Shown here: positions 37,502 through 48,071 of the stretch, in pieces
How positions within the stretch are numbered: the first letter of the stretch is position 1
How the letters are laid out: every line of letters begins with the position of its first letter
Source of the DNA: Fasciolopsis buskii
Taxonomy: Eukaryota; Platyhelminthes; Trematoda; Plagiorchiida; Fasciolidae
Direction: 5' to 3'
Length of the DNA stretch: 64,000 nt
NCBI GenBank assembly: GCA_008360955.1
Contig: LUCM01006642.1
Span: 51,036 to 115,035 of the forward strand
The notes under the pieces: generated by a model
What the model was told of the DNA's origin: nothing
The model's input: the letters and a program-made list of their open reading frames with translations, nothing else
The model's database searches: none
Made by a program: the position numbers and the translations under genes

Positions 37502-40500
37502 AACAATAAATGAACACTGGAGTTTGTAGCTATGTGCCAGCATTAATGCTCGTGTCACACTGCGTAACAACGTCACAGTAATCATCATTATCCTTCGTCG
37601 CTTTTACAAATTTCGATTTGTCATTCACATGGATTCCATTTTCGCTGCGTATTACAACTAGTTACGAAGAACTAGGATTGCACCTTAGTGTGGCCTTGGG
37701 AGCGTGACGTATAAATTTTTCTGTAACTCACTTGGCGAACGGGCAGCGACATAATGATAATAGCATATACTCACTGAAGTAAATTTGAGTTTGGGTATCT
37801 TATTGTGATGACTGAGCTGGACTCGACAGTTGAGGGCAGCGATTCCCAAATAACACTCTTAAGTGCAGTTGTCAATTTTAGTCGTTTGGACAACAAAATC
37901 TGGGTTTCAATGAGTTGCCTAAATTGACGTCAGATAGATTGTAAACCGGTGGATTAGGATGCAGAGGACACTCACTCAGTTCGACTAAGTGAAACTTAAC
38001 TATTCGTATTCATCGGTTTGTACCCAACAGGCTAAACGCATTCCCCCGAATGATTGTTTTTCCTCATCAGTCATTTGGTTAAGCTCACGAGCTGATATTT
38101 TGAACGTCCCTTCTAATTTCATAATATGATTTCATGTTGCATCACGTTTGTTTAAATCTTACGACTGGAGTGCTTGTTGGTTATAAATGTCTGGTTTCTC
38201 TGTAAGATAAAAAGATAATACATCTGAAGAGTAAATTTACTAGTTCAGTCATTCAAGAACTGGAGTTAGCCCTGGACGAGGTCGGTTTCTAACAGAAATT
38301 ATTACTCCTGGTAACGGTTTCTTTACAGCCGGGTCCTTTTGTTGTTTCGACAGTTTAGGAACTGCAAATGTGCAGATAGCGAAACCACAAGTCAGAGGCA
38401 AAGTTCGTTTTCGGAAACTTAAAGCAACACAACCAATAAATTCTTGTGGATCGTATCAAGTCACTTCATGCTGAAAATTATCAGTTTCTTTCCCATTCGC
38501 TATTCCTAGAATTTGTGAAATATCATTGTAACCACAACGACAAATTCTCCTTTATCCACAAAATATCTTATTTTGGCCCGCTTCTCAAATCTTACTGGCG
38601 TAAACTGAACAATTTGGAGGGATGGACAGCATTTCCATCTGTCCTACACATGTTCCGTGGGCCTTTCGACATTGCTTGTCACCAGTCACCGTACGACGTT
38701 GACACTGGTTGTCTGTGGCTTGCACGAACCGCAAGCGTATTTCCAAACAGCAACTTTCACTGCGGTATTTTGAGTCTTTACGCCTGCATACGTGAAGTTT
38801 GTGTGTTTGTACACTGGTTGATTTTATAATTTAGCATCACGCAATTTACGAACCCATCCTATTTTGGATTTGGGACTCGAATTGTGCTGCTAATGCACAA
38901 ACCTTCGTTACCGTTTCCCTTCATTTTGACACAACAATGTCTCACTATTTCTAGCTCACCATTTCACTGTCACCATATCGACGGAAGCGATTACCGCGGC
39001 CTGCTTGAATAACTTTATCACAAAGTCAAGTTCGGTATAAATAAGGATCTATTGCGGGTGAAAATCACAGTTCATGAGCAAATGTGAATAACAAAGCTTA
39101 GCTAAATTTTTAATATTTTACTTCCGCTAATAATGAAACAACAATGTACATCGATTTCCTGGAAGGGGGCCGCGGCCCGAATAGGGCTGACGAGTGGGAA
39201 CGTTGAAATACTTCGATCATTAAGTTATTAACTTTAGCTGGAGGGTATAGGTGCAATCGTGGTTTGAACACTCGCTGTAAAATATTCTGCTGAATAGGCA
39301 TGCTAATTAGCCTTTGTGAATATAATGCAAAACAAATCGCAAACGAGTGCATGGAATTTTTACACTCTATTAATATTCCGCTGTTTTATTGAAACTTTTC
39401 TATACAGATAACCAGTTTGCCTTACTGCAGCCTGCAAGCAGATGTAATTGGAGAATCTTGAAAATAATTGCATATCATTTGCTGCTACTTCTTTTTACCT
39501 AGTAAGTTTTAGGACCCTCGGAATACTGGAAAAGAAAACAACAAAGTGTATCACAATCGGCGGTATGTTTACGGAACACCCCATGCACCGAAACATAACA
39601 GTCATATTAGGAGAGCTTCCGCGAGTAATCATGGTCGTTGATTACTTTAAGATAAATCTCACAAGGTCCTATGCCCGATATATAGACTGAACCATACCGC
39701 TGGTCAAACAGAACACGATAAATGACAGTTGACCGAAGTCATTGATAAATAACGAAATCGAGTGTCTAAATTAAAATGGACCGCTGAAGCAATTGTCTAT
39801 CATATCAGCCGAGGCGCATACTCCCGCGGGTAACACGTAAAATTTTATCCAGGAAATACTCCGACGGATAACAATACGTGCATCATTAAAATCTTTCCAA
39901 ATTCGGCGGCACGGTACTGGGCATGCCTGTTTGCGTGCCACAAACCGGCTGATGGAAACGAGGTCAGTTTTTGGCCGCATGCGGGCGTCACGGTGAACTT
40001 GGTTACATGGCCTATTTTAAAATGGGCTTAATTGACAGCTGAAAAATACAAACGCATTATTCCAAGGAGATTATTTTATCAAACTTTTCAATTTTTACCA
40101 TAAATTTCTTTCATATCAGTTAATATAACAACGGAGCATCGCTTCCAGCAAAAGAACCCGTTTCTGAGTGCTCGACCGTGTTCAGTTTCGGACTAACATT
40201 CCGAAATGCTGATATGAGATTCATTCCAATAAGAGGCTATAAATCGATGCACAGCTCGATCACCATCATAAAAATAGTTTCGTTTTTGATAGTTGAGCAC
40301 GAATAAATCCGTGAAATACCTGGCCTAAAATAATTATGTTCCCCCTCTTCTTGAGGGCATTTTTTTTACAGACGCTAACCAAACAAAATCTCAGTTTTGT
40401 TCTGTTTACCCTAGTTTGTTTGAAATAGGACCAGCCACATCAAAAGGTTTTGATGATCAATTGTGTTACTTTGACTGCCAGTATTATTAGCCACTGACAC

Positions 40501-42232
40501 TGAGTGCGGTTGGCCTATGTATGAGTTGTGAAGGTGTGTCATGCTTAGAGAGGTGTTGACATGCAGTCACACAGAGGCATCATTCCTCCACTCTGGGTCC
40601 TGTATGGAAATTTGTGGAAATTTTGTTGGCACCTTTTTGAACTGTCTGTCTGTGGACGAAGATTGAGAGTCTCTAGCATTTTTTTCCACAACGGACTAAA
40701 CTCACACTAAAAGTTTTCTATTTTGGAAGGAATAGAAATCGCAGGGTATCATGATTATTAAGCAGGGTTTGAAATGTCATTCCTAGATGTCCTGACAGTC
40801 AAACGATAAGAGTGGAGTAAGAGAGTTAACAAAAGTGCATAGTAAATATGAAATGTGGAATAAATTTTGCAACTGGATGAATTGATATTGTTCGAGTCCC
40901 CATATAAATTAAACGTCCATCTAGCAATTCTTCTGTGTGAATGACTGACAGATACCAAAGTGAATGCAACAAATTGCTTGGCGACGAAAATTCACCACAT
41001 TGCATTCTATAAGTCGTTTGCAGATTGAGTTCCAATCACCAAAGTTCGAAAGTTTAAAGTCGAGGGCCAATAAAAGCAAACTGGTATTTCTGAAAAGACC
41101 GCTTTTTGAAGATTTACTCCTAGTCAGTAGGTCCAATCTGCCTAGCAGCATAACAGGATGCTACCTGGAACGTCTGTTAAATTGGAGGAAAAAAAGCGAT
41201 TCATAACAAATCAGGGAAAATTATTCTGAGGTCTAGTGGCGATAAGTGACCCCGGATAATCAGAAGCAATAGCTAGAATTCGAGGCAATAATCCAGGGTA
41301 ATACTTTCTCATTGACAAAGCATGGAAAAAAACCTTGATAGTTTTGGTGCTTTCATCTGGGGAGGACAGAACAAGCCAGGTAAGACATGCTGGAGCATCT
41401 TTCGTAGATTGCGAAGAGACAACACTCAAACTGAATAGGATCAGTTAAGTTGAAGTTAGAAGCATCTTTATCAATATTTTTCAAAGTACATTCAGGGCAG
41501 CCAGTGGGCCCGGTTACCAGTCAAAATTTGCCAGTCGGTTAACAATGTTAATTAAATCCGCAGAATTTAAAAACCACATTATTCCTGCCAAAATCACCGC
41601 CTGTCAGGCTGACCAAAATGTCCACGAAGTCCAAAGGGATTGTTGCAAATAAGTCATAAAGCCATTTGTGTACGTCATCAGAACATGAAGATGAAATGTA
41701 AACAGTCAAGGGGAAGACAGAGGTAGTGAGAAATCCTGCTTTGTTTAGATGCTTAGATGCACGGATTGAACAGTTCCCTCACTAACTTTCACCACTGGTC
41801 TTCGGATTCAAATGGTGACTCCATTTTCTCGTTTGTGATACCGAACAAAGAAGTCGGTGAGGGGTGGGCGGGGAATGGAAGCGCTTTATCAGTACCTTGA
41901 TTCCACCACGTTTCAGCCAGAAAAATTTCTTCCAGTTTTCTAAGCCAGGATGTCTGACAGAAACAATCAACTTAAAAACGTTTTTTGTTAGAGGTAGAAT
42001 ATTGCCACTGATTGTGACTCGTAAACACAGTTTTGAAGTATGGTATTTTTGCAAGGAGCCTTTCTATTAGCCACGACGATTCCTCAAATTTCTGCCCAGT
42101 TTGCGTTAAGTCGTCTTTATCCTGTTTTGTATGGGTTTATCAAACGAGGATAGCTCGGGTGCGAATGAGCAACACCTCAGCGATATAGACATTTAGATGG
42201 ATTACTTCCAGCAAGTGGGTATAGTACGGCAA
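37502..42232. other. Intergenic DNA
   Basis: No gene is recognised. A 127-codon frame at 38446-38829 (plus) and overlapping frames at 40758-41206 on both strands have no recognisable domains or splice signals. No transposon motifs were seen. Confidence 0.4.
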
Positions 42233-42356
42233 AAGTAATAGTAGTAACAATAACAAAAGTAGTAGTTGTGGTAGCAGTAGTAATTTCTTTAGTATTAGTG
42301 GTAGTAATAGTAATTGTAGTACTATTTGTAGTGGTATTAGTGCTAGTAGTAAACAT
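42233..42356 (+). repeat. Degenerate (GTA)n trinucleotide tract
   Basis: Trinucleotides of the GTA/ATA/GTG type run for about 120 bases. The Val/Ile-rich open frame across it is an artefact of the repeat. Confidence 0.85.
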
Positions 42357-43479
42357 TGTAGCTTTTACAATCGCCCGAATGTCTGCTAAGCAAAATCAAA
42401 CTGCGGTAGATTGTCTCCAAAACATGCTTAGCACATATTATTCCTCGGAGTTACTATGAGAAAAATCAGGTTCTCCCGAAATGTTGTGGCTAACTATCGA
42501 CGTTTGCTCTTGTCTTCTACAATTCGTTATCCTCGTCCTCTTCCTAAGCAACACGTCTTCCTTTACCATTTGACCAATACAGGTAAAAGAAATGTGGTTA
42601 ACATGTTCAAAATCGACAACTGTTAGCTAGGGTAGCACCGTAGAACTCTGAAACTACTTTGTCTTGAAGGTTGAAAAAGGTAGATGAAACATTATCTTCT
42701 TTATATTGTGTTACTGTCGTACTCTGATAAGAATAGGTGAATTGTTATGTCATGTTAAATGAACGGGTCAGAACCTATAAGCGACTCTCTCGTGAGTGAG
42801 AAGATGAGTCCGTGTATAGAACTGAATATACAAAATTCCGATGAGGAACCAATTTCGGACAATTACGCTCCGCTTCCCCGTTTACGTCCGAATTTCCAGT
42901 CACCCGGTTGATGAATCATTTAGGATACAATTTTGCCTAATTTGCCTTATTGTGTGACTTTTTTTCAGGAGTGTCCTCTTTTCTAGTCAGCTCGATTTGC
43001 GACCACAAATAGCCTTGGTCACTGATCCTCTCGTACTCAAAGCGGACAATGAAAGCCAAAAACAACATCACATCACACACGACATCCACCGAGACGACTA
43101 TCGATAAGGGGCCGCATAACAGAATAACCACAATCCATCTCGCTTCGTGTAGATCGAACGGATGGAGACACCCTGTTTCGACCCCACATGACGATCAATG
43201 AATTTTATCACAAAAGTTATTTTTGGCAAGACGGCGGCACCAAATTATTCTGAAAGACATCTGTGAAATGCCAGGTATCCTTATCACTCAGTCAACCACA
43301 CTTAATCTCGGATAAGAAGAAGAAGTTATACAAAAATCCACTTATTGATGAGTTAGCCCGAACAAAGTACAAGAAATTTTATATAAATATATGTGCATAT
43401 ACACAATCATCAATTGCACATGGCATAACAAATAATGTGGCAGGAGGAGTGTGAAAGTTAGTACCGACGATGGTAAAAT
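42357..43479. other. Region downstream of the receptor gene
   Basis: No gene is recognised. This stretch lies 3' of the minus-strand receptor. I do not see an AATAAA on the minus strand within the first 100 bases after the stop, so the polyadenylation site is not defined. Confidence 0.4.
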
Positions 43480-44556
43480 TTAAATAAAATTTCGGATTTT
43501 GTGGCATAACAAACGCACTATTGTCTCGGCTTTCCCAAATATCCAGTTACGGGCGAGCGCGTTAGTAAATATCAGGGCAAGAGGATTGACGCCAAAATTG
43601 ATTGCATACAAAATGATACCTTCGTGCTGCCATCCGTTGACTAGAACAGTTTGACTTAGTCCAAAAAACCGCAACACATAATCAACTTGAGAATAGATTC
43701 TAGTGACAAAATAAGCAATGAGCATGATGACAATGCCAACTGAAATCGCCCTGACGTTCTGTTCAACAACATTTATTTTTGATTGTGCATCATCGTCTGA
43801 CGGCCTTGGTCTTCTCGCCGGTCTGTACTTCACTCGTCTCAATACAAGAAGAACTTTGATTTGCAATATAGAAATAAGAATTCCGAGACCGATATAGGCG
43901 AACATGAATACGAAAATGGCGTGAATCTTCAACAGTAGTACAAGAGTTGCCATCTTATCGCTCTTCAAATGTGTCATCCGGTAAGCAATTACTACTGTTG
44001 GTATTGTCATGAAAATAGTATAGGTCCACAATGCTAAGAATAAGAAGCAGCGGTAACATTTCGATTGACCAGGATAACTGCGAAACCAGATAACCGCCCA
44101 AAATCGATCGAATGATAACAGAACCAGATTGGTTGAGCTGAGTGTACTGGCACTCGCGAAAACCGCATAACTTGACCAAAAATAGGCGAATGCCGAATCG
44201 GTCAACATCCCGGGTGGTATTTTTATGATGAATGTAATCCAATAGGCGGCCGAAACAATGCAACCAAATCCGTCGCAAATGAACTGGAGACGTAGTAGGA
44301 GTAGAGTAGCGGGAAACGTGATTTCCAAATAATATGTGAAAACGAATCCGATCACATTTGACGTCAGTCCGAATCCGGTGACAAGCCACATGACCACATG
44401 CTTCAAAGTAGCAATTTTGTCAGAGTCCTGATAGCCAACGGTATGATTCATGGAAGGTGGCAAAAATGAAGATGGTTGCCGTTGGATTAACCCAAAAAAA
44501 ATAAATCTGTCACACGGTGTTCGAAATTTTACAACGTTACACCAAAAATGCAACAT
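43480..44556 (-). CDS. Rhodopsin-like seven-transmembrane GPCR (orphan, flatworm-type)
   Basis: This is a single uninterrupted frame of 358 codons that encodes a class A receptor of the plasma membrane, transducing an unknown ligand signal to G proteins. Seven hydrophobic segments are visible at about residues 54-78, 84-108, 124-150, 168-191, 202-232, 268-295 and 311-338. Family landmarks are Asn67 in TM1, Asp95 in TM2, Asp150-Arg151-Phe152 (DRY variant) ending TM3, Trp177 in TM4, and Asn324-Pro325 with Phe330 in TM7 (NPxxxF rather than NPxxY). Oddities: no cysteine lies at the top of TM3 or in the second extracellular loop, so the usual disulfide is missing, and TM6 lacks CWxP. Met36 (44451), followed by an N-glycosylation site N-H-T, is a credible alternative start giving 323 residues. 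An intronless class A orphan in a flatworm suggests the PROF-type expansion. That placement is inference. Confidence 0.85.
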   Translation of the reverse strand: MLHFWCNVVKFRTPCDRFIFFGLIQRQPSSFLPPSMNHTVGYQDSDKIATLKHVVMWLVTGFGLTSNVIGFVFTYYLEITFPATLLLLRLQFICDGFGCIVSAAYWITFIIKIPPGMLTDSAFAYFWSSYAVFASASTLSSTNLVLLSFDRFWAVIWFRSYPGQSKCYRCFLFLALWTYTIFMTIPTVVIAYRMTHLKSDKMATLVLLLKIHAIFVFMFAYIGLGILISILQIKVLLVLRRVKYRPARRPRPSDDDAQSKINVVEQNVRAISVGIVIMLIAYFVTRIYSQVDYVLRFFGLSQTVLVNGWQHEGIILYAINFGVNPLALIFTNALARNWIFGKAETIVRLLCHKIRNFI

Positions 44557-44690
44557 TTTGCCGCGAAAATTTTTATTGGCCTAAAATGAGGAGCCTATCA
44601 GCAGACGTTTACATTCGCCACGTGTAAACGGTTCTTTTCCGTCATTGGCTTATAGACCGAAACCTGAGAAAAAATGCGAGGCTTCTAGGC
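44557..44690 (-). promoter_or_regulatory. Possible proximal promoter of the receptor
   Basis: Reading the minus strand upstream of the first ATG, GGCCAATAAAAA (about 44571-44582) and CTATAAGCCAATGAC (about 44641-44655) contain CCAAT-box and TATA-like elements. Position is sensible, but such motifs are common in AT-rich DNA. Confidence 0.2.
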
Positions 44691-45030
44691 AGGATTAAAA
44701 ATGCCACATTTGTTGGTTTCCCGGTGATTGGTAATTGGAAATATTTTGCCACCGAAACAAGCCTGGTAAACAAATCATCAATTCGGCCACACTAAATTTT
44801 GTTATTGAACCTAATAAATATGCGAAAATTGCTTTCAGGAGCTGCAATAATATTTCAGCAGAATCTATACAGAATATCACGAATGGATTCAACGTACAAC
44901 TCGAACCCTGGTGATCGTTACCGGAACTGTGTCGAGCGCAGTGAAACGTACAATTGTACAACTTCAAGAACAACGGGAGTGGGAATTTGAGCTTACCCTT
45001 GGATTACGGAGCGTAAACTGTGCACTGGCA

Positions 45031-45155
45031 ACAGTTAAGTCAAGTCAGGCCAGGTCAGGCTAGGTCAAGTTAAGTTGAGTCGAGTCGAGTCGACTCAATC
45101 CATGTCACAGCAGGTCAGACCAGGTCAAATCGAGTCAAGTCAGATCAAGGCAGAC
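45031..45155. repeat. Degenerate GTCAR pentamer tract with paired AGGTCA sites
   Basis: The tract is a run of five-base units of the AGTCA/GGTCA/GAGTC type. Because two pentamers span ten bases, it creates two perfect AGGTCA direct repeats with a 4-base spacer (45052-45067 and 45112-45127). This is the DR4 arrangement bound by thyroid-hormone-type nuclear receptors. It lies about 475 bases upstream of the receptor's first ATG. A regulatory role is speculation. The tandem-repeat origin alone explains the pattern. Confidence 0.8.
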
Positions 45156-46890
45156 CCGTCCAGTGTTCGCTTCATGTGCCCGACTGTGTGAGTTTTCGGC
45201 TTTTTACGCCACATATGTGAATGTGAGATTGTACTATCGGTGATATGAAAATGATAATTGAAAAAGACCTTGCCTATTTACGGGGACAGTTTTGTATTCT
45301 GGTAGGCCTTCTCGTCGAATCAAGAAACTAGAGCAGAGGTATACAAAGATGCAATAAAAACAGACTTAACTTTTTGAGTGTAGCGGATAAACAAAGTCTC
45401 GGAGTGTTTTCTAGGTAAACTTTTTACCTTCACTAAAATGTCTGTCCACGACAGAGAATATAAATGCACCCCAAAAGAAGACACTGAATCTGCACAAATG
45501 CCATGAATAAGCATAAATCGTTCTCTGGAATTGAATTTGGAGAGCCGTGCAATCGACGAAGTAGAAACCACAACAGTTTGTGGAAGTTAACTCGAACAGA
45601 ATTGAAAGCAACACTATTCGGAGGAACAGTAAATCAGCCTCCCAAATTTACTAAATCTCTCGTGAATATGCTTGAAGCATGAAAAGTTGCGCAACAAAGA
45701 AACACGAGTTCATTCAACCGTTGTCGATATTGGCATCCCCTCCTTGTTTGTAAACGGGGACAGAAACTTGTTAGCCAACGGTATCTATGGTTCATTAATG
45801 ATTCTATAAAACACAACATCCTGAGACGTAGGCGCACTACGAGAGAAAAAAGTGGGATGCTTTCGAGTCGATAACGTTCTTTAACCAGTTTCGAATTCGG
45901 AAGATTTCCACATCGTCCCGCTTCTAAGTTATCAAAATATTTTCAGCCACTGAATGTGGAACCAACCGGAAGATGTTTATCGTAGGATGGTAAGTTGAAT
46001 GGATACGGTATGACGCCAAGTGAAATATCATGACTCAAGAAAAGGAAAATAGGTTTATACCGTGCATGTATGCGTGCTATTTTCATGGTGTCAGGTGGAC
46101 TCGTCCTATTTTTGGACTTTCGGTGGAGCCAAGGTGATCGAGGTAGGATGTCCTGTTTCATAAAACACTAACCTGAAAGCTTTGTACCTTCTATCTACAG
46201 CCAAAACCATTGGGTGGATAAGACAACCAAGGTTTTCTAATCAGCTGTGATGAACGATAAACAGAGTGATTTTTACCTTGGTAGTCGGAGTTTTTCAAAG
46301 AGTTTTAGCGTCGCTGACAGGATGACGGGAAACAAAATTTTCATGGATCCTTTTCGTACACTGGGTTTGTCTTGGTCATTGACTCAAGCAGCAACTCATT
46401 GCATTCTAACAAAATTGTCAATAGTGTTTAAGCACTATGGAAAATAATCCGTCGAAATTAATGACTCTATGTGTCCCAGCGTTTTGCTGCTGTTCACGCG
46501 CTACAGCGATTTCAGTGATTTCTAGCGGGATCCAGTTGCGCAGTTTATGCACCGATGCTAGGTATGACATCTACATAAAGTCAGCTTTTATTTCCTCATT
46601 AATGGCATTTCTTTTATGGTTGAATCCAGTCCCACATAGCTGCTTTACAGCAGATAGGCATCCAGGATCACGATAATATATTCATCGAAGGAAGAATGGC
46701 GATTTAGAAACACCGAAATATTGGTTCAGGTGATCGGAATCGTTAGAATTTCCGAGGTTCTCAGCCGGGAAATTTCTCTAGTGATTAACATGTTGCACTG
46801 CTTAGTCAGTTTGCTTACCTTATCCAAGTAAATAAGAAAGGGAATAATGCAACACCCTGAAGCTTATGAGGTGTTGTGACAAGCTGTTTA
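45156..46890. other. Intergenic DNA
   Basis: No gene is recognised. Overlapping minus-strand frames (45320-45837) and plus-strand frames (46247-46676) have no domains. Confidence 0.4.
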
Positions 46891-47040
46891 CAAACTAGGA
46901 GCGTGGCGTTTGGACGTGAAGGTCGCGGGTTCGAATCCTCCTACCGCCGGTCAACTTCCCCACCCTCTGCTGGCCGCTGCACACTTCCTGAAAAAGGATG
47001 CACACTGTTATTTCATTGATAAAGAAAATGAAAGACAAAA
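46891..47040 (+). mobile_element. tRNA-derived SINE, copy 1
   Basis: The B box GGGTTCGAATCC (46927-46938) is followed by CTACCGCCGGT, a C-rich body with CTGCTGGCCGCTGC, CTTCCTGAAAAA, GCACACT, and a TTCATTGATAAAGAAAATGAAAG tail. The same order and wording occurs at 57280-57455, so the two are copies of one family. The tRNA-like 5' half (GGACGTGAAGGTCGC) keeps little of a cloverleaf. It encodes nothing and would depend on a LINE for movement. Confidence 0.75.
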
Positions 47041-47159
47041 GATAAACTGCTTATTTTCTTTTAGGCTGGGAGTCGCAGTGTGGCAAGCACAAATCGTTTT
47101 TTAATAACTCATCCAGGACAAGAATGTGACATTCAAGGTTTTAGTGGGATTTCGTAATT

Positions 47160-47345
47160 TCATAGCACAATTTTATTGGCATGACAAAATTCGATCTCAT
47201 TTTGAAAGGTTTTAATCGGTTAATTGCCAGGTTCATTAATCCGTTTTGTTTTTCCAACGAACTTGATTACCTTAGACTAGGGAAGATGTAGAACCTTGAA
47301 AAAGTGTTTTCCCGAGCATACCATAGATCTGCGCAGTCTGTCAGT
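47160..47345 (+). mobile_element. LINE C-terminal fragment (family B, plus)
   Basis: The plus-strand translation reads MTKFDLILKGFNRLIARF, then INPFCFSNELDYLRLGKM, a stop, and NLEKVF. A homologous segment occurs in the opposite orientation at 47870-48071. The shared RFxNPFC...E.D.LRL.KM pattern marks the C-terminal end of a CR1-like ORF. The surviving piece is about 55 codons. Confidence 0.6.
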
Positions 47346-47720
47346 CCAGGATTGCATTCTATTGTATTGTATTGTATGGACTTTCGCCTTCAATCAATAA
47401 TGTCGCATTTCAGTTAAAAATGGAAAGGTAAAATAAAATACGATAAAAGTAAATAAATAAAATAAAAATACACTCATAGCCTCGAAAAAAATATTGAAGA
47501 ACTCATCCAGGAATAATCATAGCACATTACGACAGGTTGCGGAAATGCGCAATCCCAGTCCATGTTGAGAAACGATACGGTTTTTGAAAAAAAGTAATTC
47601 CAAGCGATTGTAGCGTCGAACGGAGAACATAATCGAATCAAACATTCGACATTAAAACAACGAAATAGAAGGATACAGAACTGTAGCGCAGCCAGTCAAA
47701 GGGCGTCCATATTCTGTCAC
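47346..47720 (-). mobile_element. Internally deleted copy of the CR1-type LINE
   Basis: The left part (47346-47560) matches the 3' UTR of the element at 12985-13150, including CATTTCAGT.AAAAATGG and AACTCATC.AGGAAT.ATCA, and ends in a (ATACA)n-type 3' tail on the minus strand. The right part (47655-47715) matches that element's leader at 15335-15400 (AACGAAATAGAAG...GCAGCCAGTCA). The protein-coding middle of over 2 kb is absent, giving a short non-autonomous derivative. Confidence 0.65.
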
Positions 47721-47869
47721 AGTGTTTTCGATTGGTTCAAGTTTACTTTATACTGTGGAAAACTTCGCATTGAATTCAGGAAACATGTTAGGATATTTCA
47801 GCTTGCGGGTTGGCCTGGACGAAATATTCCCACAGCTCGCATTTGGAAGTTGCCAGGTGGTAAACATGG

Positions 47870-48071
47870 GCTACGCGGACAAATCGGATGCGTCCGGAAA
47901 CACTTTTTCAAGCTTCTGCATCTTCCTTAGCCTAAGGTCATCAAATTCGTGGAACAAACAGAAAGGATTAGTGAACCTGGCAGTTACTCGAATAAGACCA
48001 TTCACACTGAGATCGAATTTTAGCCTCGTGTCATACCACTGAAACTGTGATAAGAAAATGCAAAATTCCAT
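47870..48071 (-). mobile_element. LINE C-terminal fragment (family B, minus)
   Basis: The minus-strand frame reads NGLIRVTARFTNPFCLF, followed by HEFDDLRLRKMQKLEKVF. It is homologous to the plus-strand fragment at 47160-47345. Together they form an inverted pair flanking the deleted CR1-type copy. The plus-strand open frame 47722-48042 is the antisense of this piece. Confidence 0.6.

Noticed and set aside
42268..42459. Val/Ile-rich small membrane protein
   Set aside because: The hydrophobic stretch is produced by the GTA trinucleotide repeat.
42781..42815. AAGATGAGTCCGTG, similar to part of a hammerhead core
   Set aside because: No CTGATGA, no following GAAAC and no stem II partner.
43955..44389. 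144-codon minus-strand frame overlapping the receptor
   Set aside because: It is an out-of-frame shadow of the seven-transmembrane ORF.
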